DNA of 64,000 nt from Pararheinheimera marina (GTDB lineage Bacteria > Pseudomonadota > Gammaproteobacteria > Enterobacterales > Alteromonadaceae): assembly GCF_042654345.1 (NCBI RefSeq), contig NZ_JBHSGB010000003.1, positions 46,135-110,134 of the forward strand, read 5' to 3'. The notes beneath the pieces are model-generated. The model was not told the origin of the DNA, ran no database searches, and worked only from the letters and a program-made list of their open reading frames with translations. The translations under genes were made by a program, and so were the position numbers. Of the stretch, positions 9,357 through 18,697 are shown piece after piece (within the stretch, counting starts at the first letter, position 1; each line of letters starts with the position of its first letter).

Positions 9357-11289
9357 GCTTAACCAAGCAGGAAGGCAGTGTTTTTAAAAAATAGGAGTCA
9401 TGAAGTTGAGTGGCGATGTCCAGTCCACTCTGTTCCCCATTTTCTACTTTAGTCTTTGTCGGCCAACGGCCCTTTTGGAGCTCCCAGTCCGACGGTAAAT
9501 GCCTCGTCAAAATAAGTTCTTTTTTCGCTCTGGTCACTGCGACATATAGTACACGTCGTTCTTCTTCAACTGAGTCAGCATCACCGATTGCGGACTTGGA
9601 TGGATACCTTCCTACGGAAAGTTGCGGCACGTAACAAACGTTTCGCTCGGAACCCTTTGCAGAGTGAATGGTCGTCAGACAGACCGCATCTCGGAGTTTA
9701 CTTTTCTTATCCACAGCAGCACGATACTGCTCCAGTACATAGTCTTCCAGAAACGCCAAAATGGATACATAAGATTCCGCAGTCATTTGGACAGTATTAA
9801 AATCATGTTGGCGTACATGCCAATCATCCTTGTATTTCTCTTTGAGGATTTCAGTCATCAGAGTCGATGCAGTTTTAATCATTGCTGACACCTGCTTCGG
9901 TAACGCCAAAATGGCTTGCAGCACCTCAATAAGGGCTTTGGGTATTTTTTTCTCGCTGCTCAGGAGCTCGAGACACGCACCGATGTTCGATTGCTCTATC
10001 ATCTGGTTACTGACTTTAGTTGCGGTCACTTCGCCAACGCCAGCCCACAGTGTCAGATAGCGCATCCAACCAAGTTCATCCCGGTGGTTTGCCACCACTC
10101 GAAGTGCTGAAAGTACGTCCTTGATATGCCCAGTTTCAAAAAGCGGTGTACTACTCAAATAAACAAACGGGACCTTATACTCGGCAAAGGCTTCTTTAAT
10201 AATTTCTGCATCTAATCTCGTGCGGACGAGCACCATATGACTCTGCCAAGGAACACCTGATTTATGCCGACGAACCAAATCCTTGGCAATCCAAAAGGCT
10301 TCCTCCTGTGCGTCATTAAACGTATGTAACTCCGGCACGTGCCCAGAACCGCAAACCGCCCGCAAGTTTTTCCCGTAGTGAATAGGACTGACCGACATTA
10401 ACCAGTTCGACAAGTCTAGAATTTCCTGTGTCGACCGATAATTCTGCTGCAATCTGAGTATCGCGGAATCAGGCAATCGCTTTTGAAAGCAGTGAACATT
10501 TTGAAAATCAGCGCCCCGAAAACCGTAAATAGACTGAGCGTCGTCGCCAACACAAAACAATGTCGCCCACTCAGTCAATGGTTGGAGTAATGCCCACTGT
10601 AACGGATTTGTATCCTGCATCTCATCAACCAAAATATAGTCATACTGCAGCCCAAGCCAAGCGCGATGCTCTGGGGACTTTTCAATTTTACGCATGACTT
10701 TAAACAGCAAATCGTCAAAATCTACATAGTTGCACTGGCGTTTTCTCTCTTCATAATCCTGGATGACAGCAACAATATCATCACGCTGGCCGACGAACCT
10801 AGGCAATCTACGAGCCAGTACCTGGTCAAATTTTTTCAGAGTATTTCTGACTTCGGAATACAGGTCGCAAATGGAGGCCGGGCATGGCAGGCCACCTTTG
10901 GGAGCTTGCCGAGCTAAAGACATTTTAAACAGTTGCAATTGGTCGTCCCGTTGCATAACGGTGAAGTCCATTGGGCCAAACAGGCCTTGTGAATTTCTGA
11001 GAATGGTGCTGCACCAAGTATGAAATGTCGCCCCTCGCAGCCCAATGTGACTGTCACGCATCGCAAGCTCGACCCGCTCAATAATCTCCGACGCAGCTAA
11101 GCGGGTAAACGTCAGGATTAAGATCCGCTCGGGTGGAACACCGGTTGAAATGAGATGAGCAGCCCGTGCAACAATCACCTTAGTTTTGCCACAACCAGGG
11201 CCAGCGAGAACTAACGCATGCTTTTTCTCAAAGGTAACGGCTTCCAGCTGACCGGGGTTCAATGGACCACAATATGCTTCACTGGCCAT
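9352..11289 (-). CDS. UvrD/Rep-type superfamily 1 DNA helicase
   Basis: About 645 aa with the SF1A motifs in order: Q-motif LNPGQLEAV, Walker A AGPGCGKTK (~30), motif Ia TFTRLAASEI, Walker B DEMQDTN, motif III GDDAQSIYGFRGAD, motif IV QNYRST, motif V TIHSAKGSE, motif VI VLYVAVTRAKKEL. It should be a 3'-5' ATP-dependent DNA translocase. It lacks the long C-terminal tail of chromosomal UvrD, and its TAG stop lies in the IS end, so the C-terminus may be clipped. ATG at 11289 is preferred because GGAG lies 8-9 nt upstream. It lies between the two recombinase modules, divergent from the complete one, so it may be cargo or a module helper. Confidence 0.85.
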   Translation of the reverse strand: MASEAYCGPLNPGQLEAVTFEKKHALVLAGPGCGKTKVIVARAAHLISTGVPPERILILTFTRLAASEIIERVELAMRDSHIGLRGATFHTWCSTILRNSQGLFGPMDFTVMQRDDQLQLFKMSLARQAPKGGLPCPASICDLYSEVRNTLKKFDQVLARRLPRFVGQRDDIVAVIQDYEERKRQCNYVDFDDLLFKVMRKIEKSPEHRAWLGLQYDYILVDEMQDTNPLQWALLQPLTEWATLFCVGDDAQSIYGFRGADFQNVHCFQKRLPDSAILRLQQNYRSTQEILDLSNWLMSVSPIHYGKNLRAVCGSGHVPELHTFNDAQEEAFWIAKDLVRRHKSGVPWQSHMVLVRTRLDAEIIKEAFAEYKVPFVYLSSTPLFETGHIKDVLSALRVVANHRDELGWMRYLTLWAGVGEVTATKVSNQMIEQSNIGACLELLSSEKKIPKALIEVLQAILALPKQVSAMIKTASTLMTEILKEKYKDDWHVRQHDFNTVQMTAESYVSILAFLEDYVLEQYRAAVDKKSKLRDAVCLTTIHSAKGSERNVCYVPQLSVGRYPSKSAIGDADSVEEERRVLYVAVTRAKKELILTRHLPSDWELQKGRWPTKTKVENGEQSGLDIATQLHDSYFLKTLPSCLVKL

Positions 11290-11439
11290 ACAAAAGACTC
11301 CTTGGCATAGCACCTACTGCGCTGAGAACCTTTCTTATTATTTTATTGCCCGGCGTCACGGATGAAACAGAGATGATCCGGATAGTCAGTTCACCTCACT
11401 GTGCATGTATTTTACTGGCCGATCTGTAAACGGCCAAAC

Positions 11440-11492
11440 CTAAGTGCTATAAAACGGCTAAGCCTTATTTCTAAGCGCTGTTCCGCTTAAGC
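11440..11492. repeat. Repeat cluster in the 364-bp divergent gap before the complete recombinase module
   Basis: The gene-free gap 11290-11653 holds CTAAGTGCTAT (11440-11450) and CTAAGCGCTGT (11471-11481), which are imperfect direct repeats. Also present are GGCTAAGCC (11456-11464), the perfect palindrome GCTTAAGC (11485-11492) and, just before, an inverted GGCC-GATCTGTAAAC-GGCC. No strong promoter is obvious. The cluster could be a protein-binding or recombination site for the ParB-like/recombinase proteins. This is inference. Confidence 0.4.
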
Positions 11493-11653
11493 TTCCAACT
11501 TACAAAGTGACTTTCTGGCTTGCCACGCTGAGGTTGATCATCGACAAAGCCTTGCCAGCACACTTCTCTGTTGCTTTTTCTGATAACTTAGTAAATTCTC
11601 AGACTTAAAAGGATCAGGTACACAGGCTGTCACAGCCCTAAGTAGTTTTATCA

Positions 11654-12214
11654 GTGCGGTTAATTACCATTTTTACTCATCAATTATCTGGCATACATCC
11701 GAAGCTAAGCAGTAAAAGCAAACAGATCAGTAGTTTGATGTATACAGCACAAGTCAGAGATTTTACGGCGGAAGGCTTAGCTTCATTATTGAAGCTATAC
11801 CCAATACATGTCATGCGGCGACAAGATGTCGATTATCCTCCGGGCGTCCCCCCATCAGAAGACAAACAACTCTACTATGTTGTCGCTGGTTTACGTCAAT
11901 TCGAACTGCTGTCTGTTTTTCTCGCCCTGCAGGCGACTTCAACTTCGCAGTCTGCGGAATCATCCGTTCAAAATACTGTGAATCAGGTCTTCGAACAAAT
12001 TCAGGTTATTGAACAGACCGACCTTCGGCCCAAACAAATTTTAGAACTCGCTGGCGACGATATTGCTGGCAGTGCGGTTTTGTTTTCGTTAGGAACCAAA
12101 GTTGCTGCCCAACTCGACATTATCCGCCAACACACGGGATCAGCAGTATTAGACAAATACCCCAAGTACAGCTCTGAACGGCGCCTGGCCGACCGAGCAA
12201 AAGTATCGGATTAA
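11654..12214 (+). CDS. ParB/sulfiredoxin-like small protein of recombinase module, copy 2
   Basis: A 186-aa homologue of the 6639-7139 product, starting at GTG. The ParB-like core has LYPIHVM, then a strand (YYVVAGLRQFELLSVF) carrying the AGLR box. A ~20-residue insert and a longer linker distinguish it from copy 1. The C-terminal signature IAGSAVLFSLGTKVAAQLDIIR and basic tail SSERRLADR are conserved. It is the first gene of a tight three-gene operon with two large recombinase-like proteins, which suggests a DNA-binding or regulatory accessory. Nothing shows whether it hydrolyses CTP. Confidence 0.65.
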   Translation: MRLITIFTHQLSGIHPKLSSKSKQISSLMYTAQVRDFTAEGLASLLKLYPIHVMRRQDVDYPPGVPPSEDKQLYYVVAGLRQFELLSVFLALQATSTSQSAESSVQNTVNQVFEQIQVIEQTDLRPKQILELAGDDIAGSAVLFSLGTKVAAQLDIIRQHTGSAVLDKYPKYSSERRLADRAKVSD

Positions 12215-12220
12215 GTACCG

Positions 12221-14719
12221 TTGGCCATCACTGAATTTGACCAATTTTTTACACGACTCAGTGCTTCAGATGAGCAGAGAATCGCCTATACAAACCTGCT
12301 GCGAACCCTGCACACGCCGCCAACCTTGAAATATATAGAGGCCGTTTTAAAGAATTTCCGACTGACTTTTAGTGATGGTTGGCTGGAAGATATTGGTCGG
12401 AGTGATGAATTTGTTTCTTTAGTTCATCATTCGCAAGCTGAGGCCAATTCACTACTCAGCAACCTCGAGCAGTTATCCCAATACAAACAGTTCAAACGTC
12501 ACCAAACGAAAACCAAACTGAGCCAACTTTTTCACGGCGACCTTGAAAAGAATCCGTATTACCCGCTGCACTACCTGCTAAATCGTGACAACGCCGATTT
12601 CTATCGGTGGCTACGGCAAGTGCTGTTTATTTTGCCATTTTTGGTCAAAGATAAAGTCCGAGATGAAGAAAGGCTCAAAACCTACGAGCCTGTGACGCTT
12701 GGTCTTTTTTTTCGCCAACTCACGGAAGATGTTGTCGCCATCGCTTGGCTGAAACAGAAAAACTGCGGCCAATGTAAAAACCTCAGAGCCTTTGTTGGCT
12801 GGCTGTATGAATACCGCGCCTATTATCGGAAATACTACCGGCTGAGCAACTCAGACTTAGCGAAAAATGGCGCGAAAGAAAGCAAGGATCCTATACAGAA
12901 CGCTATTGCAATCTACCATCAAATCTCAACCTGTATCAGAATTTTAGAGATCCCGCTTGGGCATGAAAAAAAGCGAAGAGCCAGTGGCCGCCGCTCTGTT
13001 AAACGCTTTGACCGTGACAGTGTTATTTCCCATGGCGTGACGGCGCTTGAGAACAACATCCTGGTGCAGGTTGAAACCTTACCTGGCGAGCAGGATAACC
13101 TGTTGTTTTCCATCTTACAGGGACAGCTAGACGATGAACATGTAGACGCTGGGGAAGAGATATTCGAACAGCAGCAGGCTGAGGTTTATCTCTTTGCAGA
13201 GCATGAACCACTCGAATCATATATCGCCGCTTTTCATGGCAGGCGTCTATCTAAATCAGTGATGCGCAGACTCGAAAGACAGCACCAGTACCTTTACACA
13301 GACCACCACGCTTTAACGAATAGCCAAATTTTTCAATTACTCAACTGGTGCCAGTACCCACCACAGACTGAAGATGCCGCTGAAGCCGCCCTAGTCGCCA
13401 TCACCTCATTCTTTACTGGGTATGTGTCTGACAGACTAATACAGACCACTGTAAATCTTTCCACACCGCAGTTTCCGAAATTAGATTTGGCAAGGTCAGT
13501 CATGGCACTGCCACAATACCAAGTGCCTTATGCAGAATCGATGAGCGAAGTTGCCACAAACAAGATTGAAGGCTTACAGCTGCCTATGCCGGCGTTATTG
13601 GCAGATGCATTCACACAATACACGGATGGCTCACATTATTTATGGGCTGAACATGGACAGCCTTTAAGGCATTCCCAGTTCAGTCATTCCACTGATACGC
13701 TTAAAAATTATATTTACGATACTACAGGCCTTGTAATCAGCGTACAGCAAATTGCCAACACCCTGTTTTTGCGTGCCTGCGCGATGTTTGGTTCGGCGTG
13801 CGCAACCTTGATGTTCAATAGACCTGCGCCCGGCAGTCAGGCTAGGCTTTACTATACCTCCCTGCCAGCACAACTCCTGCAAACGCGTTATCAGAAACTG
13901 GTGGAAACTGTACTGCATGATGCAGGTTTTGGTGCCGAGAAGGCATTTCATAAGGCAGTACTACCACAGCTTATTGAGCTTGGCTGCAGACAAGCTCCAA
14001 GCCTGGATGACTACAACAACTTGCTGAATGGCTTGAGTAAAAAATTGCAGGGCCTGCGGAAAAACCGACTCAGTAGCGACTGGGTCCAATTTCACAATCA
14101 CTACACCGCCTACTGCATCGTCGCACAGGGATTACTGACCGGGCTGCGCCCCACCCATCAAGGGTTTATCCCATTGCGGGATATTTTACTCGCAGCTCAA
14201 GTTGCGGTGGTTCGTGACAAAGACAGTGACGACGAATACCACACCAGGACGATCCCGCTGCATCCTTTAGCCATCAGGATTGCAGAGGCTTATCACACAC
14301 ATGTACAGGCCATGCTCGGGCGATTACACCGGATTGGCCTGTTGAAACAGTGGCAGGCGGCACAAGGTCCGGAGCCGTTCTTTTTTACCAACGCCGGCGC
14401 AATCGCAAATGGCTCCATAGTTAAGACCTACCCGCTCTCTATCATGGCGTTTAAGCCAAGCTTATTGCGAAAGGAAGTGGCGGCCTATTTCTCTGGCCCA
14501 CCCAATGGTAATCGTAAATTGTTGCGGTCCTGGTTTGAAAAAAAATCCGTTCCAACATTTTGTATTGACGCATTACTGGGGCACGGCAATCTCGGCGAAA
14601 CTATCTGGCATCAGCACAACACACTTTCATTTGAAGATGTACGACTCACCTTAATGCCTCATTTGGATGACCTCGTGAAGCTGCTGGAGATAAAAGCATT
14701 GAAAGGATTGCACACATGA
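12221..14719 (+). CDS. Large tyrosine-recombinase-like protein with degenerate active site
   Basis: 832 aa from a TTG start 6 nt after the preceding stop, the same arrangement as in module copy 1. The N-terminal ~310 residues are a conserved unknown domain with a CxxC pair (CGQCKN, ~185) and FVGWLYEYRAYYRK. The C-terminus (~620-820) has a recombinase catalytic-domain outline: GLRP (~640), a basic strand, LLRSWFEKK (~767), LLGHGN (~785). Where active enzymes have HxxR there is KLLR, and at the nucleophile position I find WHQH rather than YxH. It is therefore probably not catalytic. It overlaps the next gene by 4 nt (ATGA). A structural partner for the 1203-aa recombinase is inferred. Confidence 0.65.
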   Translation: MAITEFDQFFTRLSASDEQRIAYTNLLRTLHTPPTLKYIEAVLKNFRLTFSDGWLEDIGRSDEFVSLVHHSQAEANSLLSNLEQLSQYKQFKRHQTKTKLSQLFHGDLEKNPYYPLHYLLNRDNADFYRWLRQVLFILPFLVKDKVRDEERLKTYEPVTLGLFFRQLTEDVVAIAWLKQKNCGQCKNLRAFVGWLYEYRAYYRKYYRLSNSDLAKNGAKESKDPIQNAIAIYHQISTCIRILEIPLGHEKKRRASGRRSVKRFDRDSVISHGVTALENNILVQVETLPGEQDNLLFSILQGQLDDEHVDAGEEIFEQQQAEVYLFAEHEPLESYIAAFHGRRLSKSVMRRLERQHQYLYTDHHALTNSQIFQLLNWCQYPPQTEDAAEAALVAITSFFTGYVSDRLIQTTVNLSTPQFPKLDLARSVMALPQYQVPYAESMSEVATNKIEGLQLPMPALLADAFTQYTDGSHYLWAEHGQPLRHSQFSHSTDTLKNYIYDTTGLVISVQQIANTLFLRACAMFGSACATLMFNRPAPGSQARLYYTSLPAQLLQTRYQKLVETVLHDAGFGAEKAFHKAVLPQLIELGCRQAPSLDDYNNLLNGLSKKLQGLRKNRLSSDWVQFHNHYTAYCIVAQGLLTGLRPTHQGFIPLRDILLAAQVAVVRDKDSDDEYHTRTIPLHPLAIRIAEAYHTHVQAMLGRLHRIGLLKQWQAAQGPEPFFFTNAGAIANGSIVKTYPLSIMAFKPSLLRKEVAAYFSGPPNGNRKLLRSWFEKKSVPTFCIDALLGHGNLGETIWHQHNTLSFEDVRLTLMPHLDDLVKLLEIKALKGLHT

Positions 14720-17700
14720 AATTAGCTGAGTTGCCTGAGGAGCTGCAAAAAATCCTTTTGTCCGTCACGGGTAAAAAAGCAGATGACGCGATGGATGGTT
14801 TTCTAAAGCTGGAACAACATCACTACAGTCGTATATTTTGGCAATTGTATGACCGAAACGTCCGTGACGATATGGGGCATCAAGTCTCAGCCAAAGCTGC
14901 GAACGAACTGATACATCAGCTTAATAGCTATATCCTTGCCCATCGCGAAAAATTGGATAAGAAGCTGAGCGTTAAAAACCCGATCCTCATCAAGCGCCCG
15001 AAACCACCTCTTCGCCAGCAATACAGCCAGTACTTAACTCACATCGATACGCTTGATCTGCAGTTCTTGAAAAACCCTGATTTTGGCTTCAACTCACGAA
15101 GCATGCTCCCAGGTTCAGTCCAAAACGCTAAATTTTATCTGGGTCAACTGCTCTACAGCGCACTACGTTTTGGTGGCCTTGTGAACTTGAGCTTACTCCA
15201 AAGCCTGCTGCTCTCACTGAAAACTGCAGTCCCCAAACAAAGCAAACAGGTAGTCTGGCTGGAGCTTAACGCAACAGGTGAGAGCACGAGTCCTTGGATC
15301 CCAGATCCTGTCAGCGGCGCCCTGCTTCCACGTTTCTATCAGCTGCGAAGCGACAATTGCTGGTACACGGAGCCGACGTTAAAGCAATTGACGATGCTGA
15401 CTTGCCTGCGATTTTTCCTTCGCCAAAGCGGGAGCACAGTGCTCGCGAAGCTCTCCCCCGAGCTGCTTGCCAGAGCGATTGTCGCCCGTTTATCACTTAC
15501 CCATACGGCCTGCCACCTGCCTGTTCTGCAAGGCGAAGAACCTAATTTGCCATTAACATCTGTAGCTTTCGAGCGGTTACTGGGCCACTACGTCGCTCTG
15601 CCCACTACGAAGGAAGAAGATTCAACCAGGGCGATTTCCGCTGAGCCCACTGAGCTGATGAGCACTCCTCAGTTTTCAAGTAGTAAGTTCACTTTATCAG
15701 CAACAACTATTTATCAAGCAACCACCGACTGCGTGGCTGTCATCAGAACTGTAAGGAAACTGCTCGGCTCATTTAACAAACCAGAGTATGCCGGTAAAGC
15801 TAACCTTTTGGGTCAAAGGCCCAGTTCGTTGCCTGAATTGAGCCGACAGGTCAAGGCGCATGCCACGTCATCAACGCATGTGCTGTTGCCCATCACCCGA
15901 TTGCTCATCGAATGGGCGGCACTTCGACTAACCTCCCAAAATAAATGGTCGGGCAAACTAAAACCCAGCACGCTGATTACTTACCTAAGTAGCATTTTTT
16001 TGCCACTGGGACGCACGTTTCATGCACAGAACCCGCTGACATTCGACACCGCAACCTTAGATGAGCATTATCTGGAAATCATTGATGAAGCTCCGACGCT
16101 GCGTGCTCAATTAAAAAAAGCCAAAATCCTGCGCGATTTTCATCTGTTTCTGGAGCAGGTTTATCACGTTGAGCCCAGCTATGTCTGCTCAAGCTTTGTG
16201 ATGCAAACCAGCAGGCGCCCTGCACTGATGGTCGATGCCAACATCTTGCTGCCTTCAGAATATCAACGCGCTTGTGAGTTGCTGCAAAAACGGCGCATGT
16301 TTTCCAAAACCCCGTATATCGAACACATCCAGTTGTTACTGCTTGTGCTTGGCTTTCGCTGTGGTTTGCGCCGAAGCGAAGCTCTTTTTCTCCATATGGC
16401 TGATATACAAACACCAGGCAAACTGCCAGAAGAAATATCAGAGCTCACGGAGCTATTCGTACGACCACATGCAGAGCGCCAGCTCAAAAGCCAGTCTGCC
16501 ACCCGCTACCTGCCACTTGGCAGGCTGCTCTCGGCAACTGAACGCACATGGTTTAACGAATTCCTGAAAATACGTCAGCAACTGGGGTCAACTGATTACC
16601 TGTTCAGCGATTTAACAGCCAACAGACCACTTGACCGTGATACTGCGTTTTTGCCAGTTGTCGCAGCCTTGCAGCAAGTGACTCAGGATGCGGGTTTTCG
16701 CTACCACCGCCTACGGCACAGCTTCGTAACCTGGACATTCTGGTACTGGCAGCGTCATAAATATCCAAACCAACACCCCCTGGCATCTTATCTTCGGCAT
16801 GATGTGATGGAGCATTTAGAAGATGCGCGAGCCCACTACTTTCATCAAGCCAGCACAGCCTGTGTTCGTGGTGAACTGCACGCGATTAGCACGATGGCAG
16901 GTCACGCAAGTCCATCGATGACATTGCTGCACTATTTACACTCCATGCATTGGTGCCATAACGCCGAAGTGTGGCGTGATTACGCGTTACATCTGGATAC
17001 CACCGCAACTTTGCTCAAACTGCCAAGACGAACCTTTTTCCATCGCATGGAAAAGTTGGGCCTGCAGGGTGTACTCGGTGAAGCACTCGCTCCTTGGGCC
17101 AGCCAGTTCCCAGCACCTCAAAGCTCAGATGTGGCAGAGCACAACCGTTTACACCCGACTTCCGAAGCCAACGGCTATCCCAACGCAATTGCGGATTTTT
17201 ACCAAGCTCTGTGTCTTTTCAATCGGCAAGATGTTAAAGCGCTGATAGATAATGACAGCGAGGATATATCCGCCGTTTCATCAGACGAGTCTGCTAACGG
17301 CGAGTTTAGCTTACACACCCTTTGCTACTACGCCCGACGTTGGGCCAAAGACCGGCATTTGGATGAGGATACATTCGAAAACGCGACGAAGTTACTTCAA
17401 GCTCGTAAGCAAAAGGAAAATCGGGCTGCACGCAAAACGACTGATAAGCAAACAGGCGCCATACGCCACTCGAACATGGCCAGCTACGCCCTACTAGACT
17501 GGCCGAAGAAACAGTATGCAGCCAAAACGACACACCTCTTGCTTGAAGCTTTTCACCGGCTGTCGCACGAGCAACTGCAGGATGTTCTGAGAGTTGGCCA
17601 TTTTATCGTGGAACGCCCGGTCAGTTGGAACAATTGCCAGTTCAGGCAACCGGGTGAGCTTTCGATTTTTGTGGGTCGTTTAACCCCACTACTGCTGCAA

Positions 17701-18327
17701 CTGCCCAAGCGTTATTACTTGAATATTGATGTGCTGTTTAATGAAGCATTTGGAGAAAACTTTCGTACCGAGCTAGCTGCAAAATGGCAACTCCACAGTC
17801 AGTTGGGCGAACAAGTCAAACTGAAGCTACAGCCTTACAAAGACATCAGTAATATCCCATATGCCGCTTTGACACTGCGTACTGGTCCTGGACGCAATCT
17901 AAACCACAGCATTGGTGATTACGGCTTTTATGTGGCCATGACGGCGCTGTATTTCTACTATGGCGGACGTCAACAGGTTGTAGAAACCCAACCTGCAGTG
18001 ATATCAGTTAACCAGCAACAAGCTCGACCCATTGAAGCGATCGAACATCTGTCCAAACTGCCACTACCAGTGGAACTGACACAAACATCTATTGAAGTGA
18101 GTTTGCCAGATGATGCCCCGGCTACTGACAAATTTTCAGAGGGCAACGGTGACATTCCAAAAAGCTCTTACGCGAAGCTACTTCATAACGACCAAATCAA
18201 TCCGAAACCTATTGATGTGTCATTTGACGACTTATCGAATTCCACAGTGAAGAAAAAACGAAAAGCAAAAAATAAAAACTGGTGGGAACAAGGACCGGGT
18301 ATCAAACCAACTGACGACAGTGAGTGA
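14716..18327 (+). CDS. Giant tyrosine recombinase/integrase, complete active site
   Basis: 1203 aa, about three times the usual integrase length. The catalytic domain sits in the middle: Arg I in GLRRSEA (~550), a beta-hairpin with KSQSATRYLPLG, HRLRH (~662), AGHAS (~728), and the nucleophile Tyr in LLHYLH (~738). All R-H-R-H-Y positions are present. About 550 residues precede it, including a core-binding-like segment (~395-520), and ~450 follow, ending in a basic tail (KKKRKAKNKNWW). It should cut and rejoin DNA through a 3'-phosphotyrosine link. It is coupled by a 4-nt overlap to the degenerate partner. The flanking long domains are unrecognised. Confidence 0.8.
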   Translation: MKLAELPEELQKILLSVTGKKADDAMDGFLKLEQHHYSRIFWQLYDRNVRDDMGHQVSAKAANELIHQLNSYILAHREKLDKKLSVKNPILIKRPKPPLRQQYSQYLTHIDTLDLQFLKNPDFGFNSRSMLPGSVQNAKFYLGQLLYSALRFGGLVNLSLLQSLLLSLKTAVPKQSKQVVWLELNATGESTSPWIPDPVSGALLPRFYQLRSDNCWYTEPTLKQLTMLTCLRFFLRQSGSTVLAKLSPELLARAIVARLSLTHTACHLPVLQGEEPNLPLTSVAFERLLGHYVALPTTKEEDSTRAISAEPTELMSTPQFSSSKFTLSATTIYQATTDCVAVIRTVRKLLGSFNKPEYAGKANLLGQRPSSLPELSRQVKAHATSSTHVLLPITRLLIEWAALRLTSQNKWSGKLKPSTLITYLSSIFLPLGRTFHAQNPLTFDTATLDEHYLEIIDEAPTLRAQLKKAKILRDFHLFLEQVYHVEPSYVCSSFVMQTSRRPALMVDANILLPSEYQRACELLQKRRMFSKTPYIEHIQLLLLVLGFRCGLRRSEALFLHMADIQTPGKLPEEISELTELFVRPHAERQLKSQSATRYLPLGRLLSATERTWFNEFLKIRQQLGSTDYLFSDLTANRPLDRDTAFLPVVAALQQVTQDAGFRYHRLRHSFVTWTFWYWQRHKYPNQHPLASYLRHDVMEHLEDARAHYFHQASTACVRGELHAISTMAGHASPSMTLLHYLHSMHWCHNAEVWRDYALHLDTTATLLKLPRRTFFHRMEKLGLQGVLGEALAPWASQFPAPQSSDVAEHNRLHPTSEANGYPNAIADFYQALCLFNRQDVKALIDNDSEDISAVSSDESANGEFSLHTLCYYARRWAKDRHLDEDTFENATKLLQARKQKENRAARKTTDKQTGAIRHSNMASYALLDWPKKQYAAKTTHLLLEAFHRLSHEQLQDVLRVGHFIVERPVSWNNCQFRQPGELSIFVGRLTPLLLQLPKRYYLNIDVLFNEAFGENFRTELAAKWQLHSQLGEQVKLKLQPYKDISNIPYAALTLRTGPGRNLNHSIGDYGFYVAMTALYFYYGGRQQVVETQPAVISVNQQQARPIEAIEHLSKLPLPVELTQTSIEVSLPDDAPATDKFSEGNGDIPKSSYAKLLHNDQINPKPIDVSFDDLSNSTVKKKRKAKNKNWWEQGPGIKPTDDSE

Positions 18328-18544
18328 ACAGCCTTTTTAAGATACGGCACTTTGGTTTGCACATAGCTCACAATGACGAAACGCAACTTCAACAACGAAA
18401 GTGGCGTTTGACGACAGCACCTGAGAGATGGCGTAAAAGGCTCAAATCGGCACCGGGACTAGAGAACACCACACCCAACGAATCCATATTCCGCTAACTA
18501 GTAATCAAGCACCGTTTATTCAATCAGCCTTCCACTGCAAAATT

Positions 18545-18697
18545 TCCAGTTAGTAGCCGCCAAACCATTTGGCTTCGTTCAGCACAAAATGACTAGTGAT
18601 TTTTTCGATGCCTAAGCCGACTTGCAACATAGCACATTATGAACGTATCTCCTTCCTTGGCGCAGTTGTTAAACTGCGTCACTTGATACATTCGACA
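18545..18697 (-). pseudogene. Remnant of the 3' end of an S8 protease gene
   Basis: The gene-free stretch 18328-18678 contains, on the minus strand, a sequence reading MYQVTQFNNCAKEGDTF. It closely parallels MYQVTLFNNYAKAGDTF in the intact S8 protease at 19865-21634. Nucleotide similarity is strongest at 18641-18697. Further on, in a shifted frame, TSHFVLNEAKWFGG resembles the protease tail. Frameshifts and stops show decay. The first ~200 bases of the gap (18328-18540) hold nothing I recognise. Confidence 0.65.
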
